From: an uncultured Prevotella sp.
GTDB taxonomy: Bacteria > Bacteroidota > Bacteroidia > Bacteroidales > Bacteroidaceae
Assembly: GCA_900550365.1 (NCBI GenBank)
Contig: URRR01000009.1
Coordinates: 17,877-81,876, forward strand
Direction: 5' to 3'
DNA length: 64,000 nucleotides
Under the pieces are notes generated by a model. That model saw only the letters and a list, made by a program, of their open reading frames with translations. It was not told the origin of the DNA and made no database searches. Both the position numbers and the translations under genes were made by a program. Every line of letters starts with the position of its first letter. Positions within the stretch are counted from its first letter, which is position 1. Shown here piece by piece: positions 52,706 to 61,382 of this stretch.

Positions 52706-53157
52706 ATGGCATCAGTCAAGACAAGACACATAATCACACTTGTGGCCGCATGGTTCGCCGTGGCCGCTGTCGCCATAGACGGCGGAGGCGGCAGCCTGGC
52801 CGACAGCCTGCTCGACGAGGAGCACATCTACAAATATTTTTACACCGACCGCGGCCTGTCTGGGAGCTCGACTACATCGAGGGCGACCTGCTGTACAACA
52901 CCTGGCGCAGCCGCGAGGCGCTACAACGCCGCCTGGGCGGCAAGCCCATGGAGAGCATAGCTCTGTTTAACCCGGGCAAGAGCCTGTACTACCAGGGCGA
53001 CAAGGAGCGCGGCTACCGCAACATGGAGCAGGGCGCGGCGATGATGGCCACCACTGACTACTGCCTGAAATACGATAAATTGCGCTACGAATACAAGACG
53101 CTCGTAATCCGACAAAAAGTTTATATAAGTAATGAATCTTCGGATTACAAATTCTGA
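52706..53157 (+). pseudogene. Remnant of an exported TPR/sensor-type protein gene
   Basis: The ATG at 52706 opens a signal-peptide-like start and LLDEEHIYKYFYTD. The frame then breaks near 52850-52860 and resumes two positions over as WELDYIEGDLLYNTWRSREA. After what looks like a further in-frame deletion it continues as GKPMESIALFNPGKSLYYQG and ends soon after KYDKLRYEYKTL. The pattern matches the periplasmic TPR region of Bacteroidota sensor or regulator proteins, reduced to about 135 codons. It is not expected to be functional. Confidence 0.65.
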
Positions 53158-53215
53158 TACTAAGCTCACACGAATTGCAAATCCGTGTGAACGTAAAGTG
53201 TGTGAACGGTCGTGC

Positions 53216-53303
53216 AAAAGGTCGTCTTTTATGACGCGAAAGGCCGTAAAACGCACGCCAAAAGGCCGTCTTTTGCAGCCCGAAACACGGCCTTTTTCAC
53301 GGG
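53216..53303. repeat. 22-bp phased array, locus 6 (four units)
   Basis: Units start at 53216, 53238, 53260 and 53282. Unit 3 core is the full AAAAGGCCGTCTTTT; unit 4 (GAAACACGGCCTTTT) is close to its reverse complement. The array lies between the sensor remnant and the cyclophilin gene. A perfect 16-bp palindrome CAGCCCGGCCGGGCTG follows at 53313-53328. No gene is visible in this 330-bp gap. Confidence 0.88.
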
Positions 53304-53394
53304 CGCGTAAATCAGCCCGGCCGGGCTGAGACCGCAAGGCGTTCACACAGGGACGGGCGGAATAATGACGCCCGGCAGGCAAATCAACCATGAC

Positions 53395-53434
53395 AGAACA
53401 AAGAGCCGCCGGTACGCGATGTGCGGGCGGCTCT
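53395..53434 (-). terminator. Terminator of the cyclophilin gene
   Basis: On the minus strand AGAGCCGCC (53434-53426) pairs perfectly with GGCGGCTCT (53410-53402), followed by TTGTTCTGT. It lies 54 nt after the stop codon. Confidence 0.68.
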
Positions 53435-53487
53435 CATTATGTTTGCGGGCGGCTGTGGCGAAGCGTAAAGGCGGAGCCTGTGCAAGA

Positions 53488-54225
53488 TTATCTTACCACG
53501 GTAGCCTTGATAATCCTGATGTCTTCTTTAGGCCGAGCGTTCTCATCAGTGTCAGCCCAGTCAATGTCTTTCACGACGTCAAGCCCCTCAATTACTTCTC
53601 CGAATACGGTGTACTGGCCGTCGAGATGAGGCGTGCCGCCTACAGCCTTGTAGGCTTCTCTTACCTCGGGGGTAAGCTTTATCTTACCGCCGGTCTGCCT
53701 GTCGAGCTTCTGCTGCTGGGCGTCAAGCATGGAGTCATTAAACCTGCGCCCATAAACGATATAGAATTGTGATGAGGACGAAGCCAGGGCAGGGTTGGTC
53801 TCGTCGCTCTCGCGCGCTGCGGCCACGGCTCCGCGCTTATGAAACAGTGCGGGATATCTGATCTCCGCCGGTATCTTATGGCTCTCGGGCGAGTCGCCGA
53901 GCAGGCGGCCCGGTGCGGCGTTGCGGCTTGCACTGTCGCCGGTCTGAATCATGAAGTTGTAAATGACGCGGTGGAACAGGAGGCCGTCATAGAACCTCTG
54001 GCTTACGAGGCGGAGGAAATTGTCGCGGTGGAGCGGCGTCTCGTTGTACAGGGCGATGCGTATGTTGCCCTTTGTGGTCTCAAGCAGGACTTCACGGCGC
54101 AGCGTGTCGGCCGGCTGCGCGCCGCATGAGGTAATGGCTGCAAGCATCATTACAGACACGACGGCCGCCATGACGGAGAGGCGGCGGCGTGGCATGGGGC
54201 GGTTATTTGTCTTTTTCTTCATCAT
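53488..54225 (-). CDS. Cyclophilin-type peptidyl-prolyl isomerase, lipoprotein
   Basis: The 245-residue protein has a lipobox ITSC near residue 34 and then a cyclophilin domain: LETTKGNIRIALYNETPLHR, FHRVIYNFMIQTGD and the C-terminal GQYTVFGEVIEGLDVV. A ~40-residue insert (about 155-195) precedes the last part. It should catalyse proline isomerisation during periplasmic folding. Its start lies inside the 3' end of the HD-domain gene (23-nt overlap), so the two are co-transcribed. Confidence 0.9.
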   Translation of the reverse strand: MMKKKTNNRPMPRRRLSVMAAVVSVMMLAAITSCGAQPADTLRREVLLETTKGNIRIALYNETPLHRDNFLRLVSQRFYDGLLFHRVIYNFMIQTGDSASRNAAPGRLLGDSPESHKIPAEIRYPALFHKRGAVAAARESDETNPALASSSSQFYIVYGRRFNDSMLDAQQQKLDRQTGGKIKLTPEVREAYKAVGGTPHLDGQYTVFGEVIEGLDVVKDIDWADTDENARPKEDIRIIKATVVR

Positions 54226-54841
54226 ATATTTTGTTGAAAATAAGTTTTAACTGTGCGGGGCGTGTCAGCAGTTCACGTATCTTCTTAAGGTCGGCTTCAT
54301 TCTCAGAGCCCGGAATCCATAAGCGTATGTAGCCGTGCTGTGAGTATTTCTCGTCAAGATGAGCCATGAAACGCCGCCATTGCTCCTCCCTGTTCTTTTC
54401 GGGATAGCGGCTTAGCCCGAACTGTACGGTGCGTCTGAACACGGTGTCGGGCTGCAGCTCGCGGTCGGCCTCGGCAACGATTTTGCCATAGATGCCGCGC
54501 GGAGCATGGGAGGCGGAGGCGCGGTGGTCCTCGACGGCCTCCTTCATTATCTTTATCTGGTCGGCGGTGAACCACTTTTTCAGGCGTGCGTCAGCCGCCA
54601 GAATTTTGCCGCCCGTGATGTGATGTATGGCCCTGGGACCCTCAAGCCCGAGGTCGTGGTAGGCGGCGATGGCGTATGCCATGTTGACATCAGCGCCTAC
54701 GGCGGCCGCAAGCTTTATGGAGCGGCGTATCACGTTAGTGACGTGAGGCAGCCTGTGGGCCTTGTCAAAATGAGAGTATCGCGGCAGTATTTCGGTTTCA
54801 ATGAAAGCCATAAGGTCAAGGTTGACATTTTTCTCAGTCAT
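54203..54841 (-). CDS. HD-domain phosphohydrolase
   Basis: The 212-residue protein has the HD pattern: HRLPHVTNVIRRS near residue 29 and AAYHDLGLEGPRAIHH near 60, with IVAEADRELQPDT further on supplying the last aspartate. It is a soluble, small HD hydrolase related to uncharacterised Bacteroidota members. Nucleotide or phosphate-ester cleavage is likely. It is expressed from the interlocked promoter pair shared with menA. Confidence 0.82.
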   Translation of the reverse strand: MTEKNVNLDLMAFIETEILPRYSHFDKAHRLPHVTNVIRRSIKLAAAVGADVNMAYAIAAYHDLGLEGPRAIHHITGGKILAADARLKKWFTADQIKIMKEAVEDHRASASHAPRGIYGKIVAEADRELQPDTVFRRTVQFGLSRYPEKNREEQWRRFMAHLDEKYSQHGYIRLWIPGSENEADLKKIRELLTRPAQLKLIFNKIYDEEKDK

Positions 54842-54862
54842 AGCTCAATGTTTCTTAATTTC

Positions 54863-54896
54863 TTGCAAATATACGATTAAATGTTTACTTTTGCAA
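54863..54896. promoter_or_regulatory. Interlocked divergent promoters of menA and the HD-domain gene
   Basis: Rightward: TTG (54863-54865), 20 bp, TACTTTTGC (54886-54894). Leftward: TTG (54896-54894), 20 bp, TATATTTGC (54873-54865). Each promoter's -33 element overlaps the edge of the other's -7 element, so polymerase cannot occupy both at once. Confidence 0.75.
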
Positions 54897-54907
54897 GCAA
54901 ATAGGTA

Positions 54908-55834
54908 ATGAAAGAAATGACGATGACAGGCAGGGAGGTAAGTAAGAATTCATGTGAGGCATGGCTCTTGGCGGCGCGTCCCAAGACGCTTGCCGGGGCG
55001 GCCGTACCCGTAATGATAGGGCTGGCCATGGCTTATGCCGACGGCGGAAGCGCGGCGTTCAGGCTGGTGCCGGCGGTGCTGTGCATGCTGTTCGCGCTGA
55101 TAATGCAGATAGACGCTAACTTCATCAACGACTATTTTGATTTTGTGCGCGGCAATGACGACGAGACTCGACTCGGCCCGAGGCGGGCCTGCGCGCAGGG
55201 CTGGATAACGGCGGGGATGATGATGCGCGGCATCGTGGTTACCACGATATTGGCCTGCCTGGCGGGACTGCCGCTTATATGGTATGGCGGCGCTGAGATG
55301 ATAGCGGTAGGGGCGCTGTGCGTGGTCTTCTGCTTTCTGTACACCACGTCGCTCTCTTACCTCGGACTGGGAGACGTGCTTGTGCTCGTGTTTTTCGGCA
55401 TAGTGCCCGTCTGCGTGACGTATTACATCCAGTCAGGCACGCTTACGCCTGAGGTGTTCACGGCGTCGCTGGCCTGCGGCTTTGTAATAGATACGCTGCT
55501 GCTGGTGAATAATTACCGCGACATAGACAACGACCGGCGTGCCGGCAAGAGGACACTGGTGGTGAGAATGGGCGAGACCGGAGGCCGCGCCGCTTACTTC
55601 GGCGCGGGGCTGGCGGCCGTGCTTGCAGGCATAGTGTTTGCCGTCAACGGCCATGTATGGGCGGCATGCCTGCCCGCAGCATATCTCGTGCTGCATTATC
55701 TTGCTTACCGTAAAATGGTGAGCATCAACAGGGGGAAGGCCCTGAATAGGGTGCTCGGACTGACATCACGCAACATGTTTATCTACGGTGTGCTTGTATC
55801 GGCAGGCTTTTTACTCGACGCGTATGACTTTTGA
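54908..55834 (+). CDS. menA: 1,4-dihydroxy-2-naphthoate polyprenyltransferase
   Basis: MenA attaches the isoprenoid tail in menaquinone synthesis. The 308-residue membrane protein has about eight to nine helices and the two Asp-rich prenyl-diphosphate motifs: NDYFDFVRGNDDE near residue 77 and NNYRDIDNDRRAGKRTL near 200. Starts at 54908, 54917 or 54923 are all possible after the short leader. It is followed 4 nt later by an exported hypothetical protein gene. Confidence 0.93.
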   Translation: MKEMTMTGREVSKNSCEAWLLAARPKTLAGAAVPVMIGLAMAYADGGSAAFRLVPAVLCMLFALIMQIDANFINDYFDFVRGNDDETRLGPRRACAQGWITAGMMMRGIVVTTILACLAGLPLIWYGGAEMIAVGALCVVFCFLYTTSLSYLGLGDVLVLVFFGIVPVCVTYYIQSGTLTPEVFTASLACGFVIDTLLLVNNYRDIDNDRRAGKRTLVVRMGETGGRAAYFGAGLAAVLAGIVFAVNGHVWAACLPAAYLVLHYLAYRKMVSINRGKALNRVLGLTSRNMFIYGVLVSAGFLLDAYDF

Positions 55835-55838
55835 GAAT

Positions 55839-56522
55839 ATGAAAGGAACTTTTCTTGCAATACTGCTGTCGGCGATATGGCTGTGCGCCGGCGCGCAGCG
55901 TACGGGCGACCCCGAGGACGACCATGTAAAGGTAACCCTGAACGACGGGACTGTAGTGGAGGGATATGTACGTACATATTGGGTTGACGGCAGGCTGTTC
56001 AGGAAGATGAACACGTCGTTCACCCTGTCGCCGACCCCCGACGGAAAGGACGTAACGGAATATGACGCTGACAAAGTGCGTTCGATAGACTTCGTAAAGA
56101 AGACCTCGGCTGACGGCAAGTATGACCACCTGGAATCAATGCCGGTAGCCAACCCCTCTCTGCTGAAGCCGAAACGCGTGCGCCGGCAGTTTGTCTACGT
56201 GGAGGGAGAGAACGAGACGGGGCGCATGTACTGGTGGAACGGGGTGGACTCGCAGAACATGCAGCTGGGCAAGATGAACATCTCGACGATATACGGGGTG
56301 TGCCTGAAGGGCGACAGCGTGGTGGTGCCGTTCATGACGGGTAACGTGATAAGCCTGAACGCCATGCGCATAAGATATAAGAAGACGAGGCGCGGCCTGG
56401 TGGATTATGTAGACAAGAGAGTGCTGAAAGGCGGAAAGCGCCTTTGGGACACCATAGCCTACAACCCGATGCTCTTCCTTGATATTTGCAGGGAATATGT
56501 GCCCGACGGCAAGGAAAAATGA
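55839..56522 (+). CDS. Exported conserved hypothetical protein
   Basis: From MKGTFLAILLSAIWLCAGAQ (55839) a signal peptide is cleaved before QRTGD. The ~208-residue mature protein is rich in beta-strands (DHVKVTLNDGTVVEGYVRTY), with no catalytic motif I recognise. Opening resembles small SH3/LSm-like or GLPGLI-style envelope domains only loosely. It is 4 nt after menA, so probably co-transcribed. Function unknown. Confidence 0.72.
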   Translation: MKGTFLAILLSAIWLCAGAQRTGDPEDDHVKVTLNDGTVVEGYVRTYWVDGRLFRKMNTSFTLSPTPDGKDVTEYDADKVRSIDFVKKTSADGKYDHLESMPVANPSLLKPKRVRRQFVYVEGENETGRMYWWNGVDSQNMQLGKMNISTIYGVCLKGDSVVVPFMTGNVISLNAMRIRYKKTRRGLVDYVDKRVLKGGKRLWDTIAYNPMLFLDICREYVPDGKEK

Positions 56523-56554
56523 CACGGAAGGGCGTAATACAGGCAGATTTTGAT

Positions 56555-56563
56555 TACTTTTGC
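56555..56563 (+). promoter_or_regulatory. -7 box of the DUF4494-like/yggS promoter
   Basis: TACTTTTGC lies 38 nt before the start codon at 56601; the -33 element is not clear. Confidence 0.5.
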
Positions 56564-56600
56564 AGGATAAAAACTGATATTTATAAACTAATAAGAAAAA

Positions 56601-57122
56601 ATGAGAAGCAGGACAACAACATGGTTTGAGTGTAAAATCCGTTATGAGAAGACAATGGAGGACGGTACTCAGAAAAAGGTTACTGAACAATATACTGTTG
56701 ACGCTCTGAGCTTTACGGAGGCTGAGGCAAGCATCATGGAGGAAATGTCGGCTTATATAAGCGGCGAATTTGAGGTGAGAGATATCAAGAAGGCTGCCTA
56801 CGGCGAGGTGTTTTTCAGCGATTCTCCGTCGGCCGACCGTTGGTATAAGACCAAACTGCAGTTTATAACGATTGACGAAAAGACGGAAAAGGAGAAACGC
56901 TCAACCGTGAACTATCTGGTACACGCAGGCTCGCTGCCTGAAGCCGTGAAGAGCATTGACGAGGTGATGGGCGGCACGATGATTGACTACGTGATAGCAA
57001 GCGTGGCGGAAACGCAGATTATGGACGTGTTTGAACATAACAAGGCCTTGAACAATAACAGGCAGGAGGCTGACGACAGGCCTGAATATGAACAGGCTGA
57101 GAGCGGGGAGGAGGCAAAATAA
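56601..57122 (+). CDS. DUF4494-like protein
   Basis: The 173-residue protein begins MRSRTTTWFECKIRYEKTME, as in the Bacteroidota-specific DUF4494 family as I remember it. It has a compact alpha/beta core to about residue 145 and an acidic, disordered tail. Its stop codon overlaps the yggS start (TAATG), implying coupled translation. Function unknown. Confidence 0.78.
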   Translation: MRSRTTTWFECKIRYEKTMEDGTQKKVTEQYTVDALSFTEAEASIMEEMSAYISGEFEVRDIKKAAYGEVFFSDSPSADRWYKTKLQFITIDEKTEKEKRSTVNYLVHAGSLPEAVKSIDEVMGGTMIDYVIASVAETQIMDVFEHNKALNNNRQEADDRPEYEQAESGEEAK

Positions 57123-57799
57123 TGCTGGGTGTTGACGTTGCCGGAAACCTTAGCTCAATAAAGGCCACACTGCCTGAAAACGTAAGGCTCGTAGCCGTAA
57201 GCAAGTTTCATCCGGCGGAGTATATCGAGGCTGCCTACGCGGCAGGGCAGAGAGTGTTCGGCGAGAGCCACGAGCAGGAGCTGGCACGTAAGGTGGAGGT
57301 CTTGCCCGACGATATAGAGTGGCACTTCATTGGGCATCTTCAGACTAACAAGGTGAAATATATAGCTCCATACATCTCAATGATTGACGCCGTTGACTCT
57401 GTTAGGCTGCTTAAGGAAATAAATAAACAGGCGGCCAGACACGGGCGTGTGATAGACGTGCTGCTGGAGTTGCATATCGCGGAAGAAGCTACGAAATATG
57501 GCTTTAAACCTGACGAATGCATGGAAATGCTGGAAGCAGGGGAGTGGCGCGACATGGCTAACGTGAGGATACGCGGACTGATGATGATGGCATCAAATGT
57601 AGACGACGAGCGGCAGATACGTGATGAGTTCAACACCGCGGCCGCTCTGTTTGACGAGATAAAGGGCAGATACTTTGCTGACGATGACGGCTTCAGCGAG
57701 CGTTCGTGGGGCATGAGCGATGATTACAGAATAGCCGTGGAGTGCCGCAGCACAATGGTACGTATTGGCACGGCCATATTCGGGCCGAGAGTGTATTGA
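57122..57799 (+). CDS. yggS: YggS/PROSC-family PLP homeostasis protein
   Basis: The 225-residue single-domain TIM barrel binds PLP without known enzymatic activity and balances vitamin B6 and amino-acid pools. Landmarks are the PLP lysine in LVAVSKFHPAEYIEAAY, FGESHEQELARKVE, EWHFIGHLQTNKVKYI, GLMMMAS and SWGMSDDYRIAVE. It overlaps the DUF4494-like stop by one base. Confidence 0.95.
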   Translation: MLGVDVAGNLSSIKATLPENVRLVAVSKFHPAEYIEAAYAAGQRVFGESHEQELARKVEVLPDDIEWHFIGHLQTNKVKYIAPYISMIDAVDSVRLLKEINKQAARHGRVIDVLLELHIAEEATKYGFKPDECMEMLEAGEWRDMANVRIRGLMMMASNVDDERQIRDEFNTAAALFDEIKGRYFADDDGFSERSWGMSDDYRIAVECRSTMVRIGTAIFGPRVY

Positions 57800-57888
57800 A
57801 ATTTTATGACAGGAAACGGAATAAGGAATGTAAGTCGCAGGCATTCAGTGCCGGTTCCGTTTGTGTGAAATAAAAACATTATGAATTT

Positions 57889-58512
57889 ATGAAAGTCTTG
57901 TTGGTTAACGGAAGTCCGAAAAAGAACGGATGTACAAATGCCGCATTGGAAGTAGTAGCAGGCGAACTGGTAAAACGCGGAATAGAAACGGAAATATTCT
58001 GGTGCGGGAACAAGCCCATAATGGGATGCATCGGTTGCGGAAGGTGCAGCGAGACAAAACGTTGCTGGTATAATGACGACACGGTAAATGCTTTTCTTGA
58101 TAAGGCTGAAAAGGCCGACGGCTTTGTGTTCGGCACGCCTATACATTTTGCCGGTCCGTCAGGCTTTATCAAGCCTTTTATGGACAGGGCGTTCTGTAGC
58201 AAGGCGTCAATGTATGCCAATAAGCCTGCCTCAACGGTTGTAAGCTGCCGCCGCGGCGGAGCTACCGCTGGATTTGATGACCTGAACAAGTATTATGGTA
58301 TCAGTAATATGCCTACCGTGCCTTCGATATATTGGAACCAAGTGCATGGCAACAAGCCTGAAGAGGTGTTCATGGACGAGGAAGGTATGCAGACCATGAG
58401 GCGCCTGGGGCAGAATATGGCCTGGCTGCTTGAGTGCATAGAGGCTGGTAAGAAGGCAGGCGTCAGCCTGCCGGAGGCTGAGCCTGTGACGCGTACTAAC
58501 TTTATAAGGTAA
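57889..58512 (+). CDS. NADPH-dependent FMN reductase / iron-sulfur flavoprotein family
   Basis: The 207-residue protein begins MKVLLVNGSPKKNGCTNAAL, the flavodoxin-like FMN phosphate loop of this family. A cysteine cluster GCIGCGRCSETKRC near residue 47 is of the type that holds an Fe-S centre in iron-sulfur flavoproteins. VFGTPIHFAGPSGFIKPFMD and the RRGGATAGFDDLNKYY segment complete the fold. It is convergent with an EFR1-type ferredoxin gene. Partner unknown. Confidence 0.88.
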   Translation: MKVLLVNGSPKKNGCTNAALEVVAGELVKRGIETEIFWCGNKPIMGCIGCGRCSETKRCWYNDDTVNAFLDKAEKADGFVFGTPIHFAGPSGFIKPFMDRAFCSKASMYANKPASTVVSCRRGGATAGFDDLNKYYGISNMPTVPSIYWNQVHGNKPEEVFMDEEGMQTMRRLGQNMAWLLECIEAGKKAGVSLPEAEPVTRTNFIR

Positions 58513-58568
58513 TAATCGGCACAACAGAATCTGTGTCGAAAGACGGGGAATGAATCTCTGGCATGTAA

Positions 58569-59375
58569 TCATCTGCCTGAAGACTCATTCTTCGCCTTTT
58601 CATTTTTGTTGAAATAGTATTGCCCCTTGTGCCGGGTCATGCGGCCGAATTCTATAGCGTGTACGGGACAATGGTGGTAACACGAGAAGCACGTGAGGCA
58701 TGAGCCGTTGTGCTGCCACTGAGGATATTTGTTGTCATTGATGACAATATTTTCAACGGGACATACTTTACTGCATATTCCACAACTGATGCATCTGCTC
58801 TTGTCAACGTGGAAACGTTTGTCTGTAATGAGATAATCAGTAAAGAATCCTCCAAGCAGACGGCTGTTTACTCTGGGCCATTTACCGATTGTCAGCCTCC
58901 ATACGTCTTTTTCACGATTGATTATGAGTTTGCCGTATTCTGCCAGTTCTTGTTCGGCTTTTTCCTTTTTTAGCCTCTCGTTGTCTTGAGTGTCGACATC
59001 CATAAACGGTAAACCGACGTATGACTCAGGCATTATCAGAGAAAAGGCACTGTCAAGAGTAATACCTTGTCTTGACAAATCTTTCTTTAAAATGTCAATG
59101 GTCTCACCGATGTTGTCGCCTGCTGTGCAGACGGCATAACAGTAATGTTTGTCTGAGTCCTGAAGCTTTAATCTGCTGATGAATTTCCGTAAGAACAACG
59201 GGGGACGCCAGCCATGCACAGGGAAACAGAATCCTATCCTCTCATTGGGGGCAAGAGAGTAATTCATGTCATTGTCGTCAACCTTGAATATGTCAACAAG
59301 TTGCTCTCCTGTCAGTCTCGCGAGCGATTCTGCCGCCCATTTAGTATTTCCTGTTCCGGATAAATAAAATATCAT
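58569..59375 (-). CDS. EFR1-type flavodoxin-ferredoxin fusion
   Basis: The 268-residue protein combines an N-terminal flavodoxin-like domain (YLSGTGNTKWAAESLARL) with two C-terminal 4Fe-4S clusters: CISCGICSKVCPV near residue 195 and CLTCFSCYHHCPVHAIEFG near 225. This is the EFR1 architecture, a soluble electron carrier of anaerobes. It is monocistronic or leads into no other redox gene here. Confidence 0.9.
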   Translation of the reverse strand: MIFYLSGTGNTKWAAESLARLTGEQLVDIFKVDDNDMNYSLAPNERIGFCFPVHGWRPPLFLRKFISRLKLQDSDKHYCYAVCTAGDNIGETIDILKKDLSRQGITLDSAFSLIMPESYVGLPFMDVDTQDNERLKKEKAEQELAEYGKLIINREKDVWRLTIGKWPRVNSRLLGGFFTDYLITDKRFHVDKSRCISCGICSKVCPVENIVINDNKYPQWQHNGSCLTCFSCYHHCPVHAIEFGRMTRHKGQYYFNKNEKAKNESSGR

Positions 59376-59406
59376 TTTTTCTGAAATATTATAATTTGGT
59401 TATGTC

Positions 59407-60432
59407 TTAATGTTTTCTTACAATACTTTTGGCCGTTACAAACAGTTTCCGGATAAGCAGGAATAAGTTCCAAGTTACCGGATTAGACATGATAACATCG
59501 GCCGTTCTTGCTTGCCAGGGAAGCGGAGTGTGCCAGTTGTTGCTGCATTTTCTTACTTCTTTATGCAAGTCTTTGTCTTTACACCTGAACGCGTGCATCG
59601 TAAGGGCGAACAGGCGCTTCTTGAAATATAAATTTATAGTTTTACTGTTCAGCTTATATCTCTTACAAAGGTAAAAGCTCAAGTCAGTTATTCTTTTTGT
59701 AAAAAGGAATTGTGCTTTCTCATCTTTTTGGTTTGTCACAGATGTACTTCTGTATCCATAATAAAGTGTAATGTCCGGAATGTAGGCAATCTTTCCGTTT
59801 GCGGCCATTACAAAACATATCTGCAGATCCTCACATCCGAAGTCTTTGTTCCTGAACAAAAAAATGTTTTTATTATATTCATTAATTATGTTTTCTGTAC
59901 GGTAAAGGGCTGAACATAAGTGTATTATACATCCATTAGTCTGTGTCGCAATGGCTTCCAACATGTTTTTTCCGTCAGTAATTTTATTAGTGAAAGTCTT
60001 TAACCTCTGACGCCAGGTTCTGCCTGTATCTTCATCATAATAGGCCCAGGCTGTATGTACCAGTGTAACGTCAGGATTGTTTTCCATAATTGTTACTTCT
60101 TTTTCAAGTTTCAATGGATCAACCCAAAAATCATCACCTGCGCAATCTGCGATGTATTTTCCTCTGCATGCAAGCAGACAGTCAAAATAGTTGTCAATTA
60201 ATCCCTTGTTAGGGGCCTTCTCCATTAATCGTATTATGCCGGGATAACGGTCTGCATATTTCTCGCATACGGCTCTTGTGTTATCTGTTGACCCATCCTC
60301 GCCTAATACTATTTCAACTGGCAGATGACATTTTTGCGCGAGAATGGAATCAAGTGTACGTGCAATGGTCTTTTCCTCATTATATGTGATGACTATTACA
60401 GATATCAGATCTTCATAAGAAATATTTTTCAT
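59407..60432 (-). CDS. Family 2 glycosyltransferase
   Basis: The 341-residue protein has a GT-A fold: SVIVITYNEEKTIARTLDSI at the start, the sugar-nucleotide DxD-like GEDGSTDNT and DCAGDDFWVDP. The C-terminal part is helical without membrane spans. It overlaps the upstream glycosyltransferase gene by 4 nt (ATGA), so the two are translationally coupled and probably act on one surface glycan. Donor and acceptor unknown. Confidence 0.9.
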   Translation of the reverse strand: MKNISYEDLISVIVITYNEEKTIARTLDSILAQKCHLPVEIVLGEDGSTDNTRAVCEKYADRYPGIIRLMEKAPNKGLIDNYFDCLLACRGKYIADCAGDDFWVDPLKLEKEVTIMENNPDVTLVHTAWAYYDEDTGRTWRQRLKTFTNKITDGKNMLEAIATQTNGCIIHLCSALYRTENIINEYNKNIFLFRNKDFGCEDLQICFVMAANGKIAYIPDITLYYGYRSTSVTNQKDEKAQFLFTKRITDLSFYLCKRYKLNSKTINLYFKKRLFALTMHAFRCKDKDLHKEVRKCSNNWHTPLPWQARTADVIMSNPVTWNLFLLIRKLFVTAKSIVRKH

Positions 60433-61379
60433 TTTAAGATTATTTCAAAAAGTTTCCTAAGCTGTTTGTTTTTAGATACAAGTCTGAAAATAGTGTATTT
60501 AGGCGTATATTTCTTGTCCGGCAATGGAAAAAGCCCTTTTTCCTCAAGTCTTTTTATGCGCGTTTCAATTTGTTTTGCCGAGTGGGTCAACATAACCGTG
60601 TTGTATAAGTAATCCATTGTCAGTTGAGAAACCTTTCTTGTTAAAGCCTGTTTGTCGCCTGCCGGCATTATGTCGGCCAGATAATTCAGATGAATTATTA
60701 TTTTCTCCACGTCATTAAGCCGTTTTACAATATTGCGTTTTATAATATTGTTTGTGATTGAGCCTTGCCGCTTTCGGTAGAAATATGCCGTTATGTCAAG
60801 ACAATACACCTTCTCGGCACGCAGTATAAGCTGTGGGGTAAATTCTTCGTCTTCATGAAATATGCCCGGAGTAAATCTAAGGTCTCCGAGTATTCTTCTA
60901 TTGAATATATATCCGCATGCCGACGCGCACAGATTGTTGTTCCTCATGAAACAGGCGCCGTCAATAGCTTTGGGCACACTGCGATTTTTTTTAATCTTTT
61001 TATTATTAGTTGAATCAAACATCACCACATCAGGCTCATTGTAACGTACAATGTCAAGACACATGTCATATGTTTCTGTGATAAGATAGTCGTCACCGTC
61101 AACAAACTGTATGAATTTACCGGTCGACATTCGTAACCCCGTGTTTCTGGCAATGCTCAAACCACTGTTTTTTTGCCTGACATAAGTTATTTCGTCATTT
61201 AATTCATTGAAAGCCGTAAGTGGATTGTTTTTAGAACCGTCATCAACGAGTATAATTTCTCTTTCGTTTTTACTTAACGACAGGCTGATTATACTGTTAA
61301 TGCATTCCTTTATCATGTCAGATGGAATTTCATAACATGTCACAATAAAGCTGACTAAAGGCTGGTTGTTATTATTCAT
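60429..61379 (-). CDS. Family 2 glycosyltransferase
   Basis: The 316-residue protein has VSFIVTCYEIPSDMIKECIN, ILVDDGSKNNP and FVDGDDYLITETYDMC, the motifs of GT2 enzymes that build surface polysaccharides. The start codon sits at the predicted transcription start, implying a leaderless or near-leaderless message. It leads a two-gene operon with the next glycosyltransferase. Confidence 0.9.
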   Translation of the reverse strand: MNNNNQPLVSFIVTCYEIPSDMIKECINSIISLSLSKNEREIILVDDGSKNNPLTAFNELNDEITYVRQKNSGLSIARNTGLRMSTGKFIQFVDGDDYLITETYDMCLDIVRYNEPDVVMFDSTNNKKIKKNRSVPKAIDGACFMRNNNLCASACGYIFNRRILGDLRFTPGIFHEDEEFTPQLILRAEKVYCLDITAYFYRKRQGSITNNIIKRNIVKRLNDVEKIIIHLNYLADIMPAGDKQALTRKVSQLTMDYLYNTVMLTHSAKQIETRIKRLEEKGLFPLPDKKYTPKYTIFRLVSKNKQLRKLFEIILK

Positions 61380-61382
61380 GCT

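Noticed and set aside
2355..53303. CRISPR arrays as an explanation of the 22-bp units
   Set aside because: The repeating part varies and the short spacers are nearly constant, the reverse of CRISPR; there are no cas genes, and units number only four or five.
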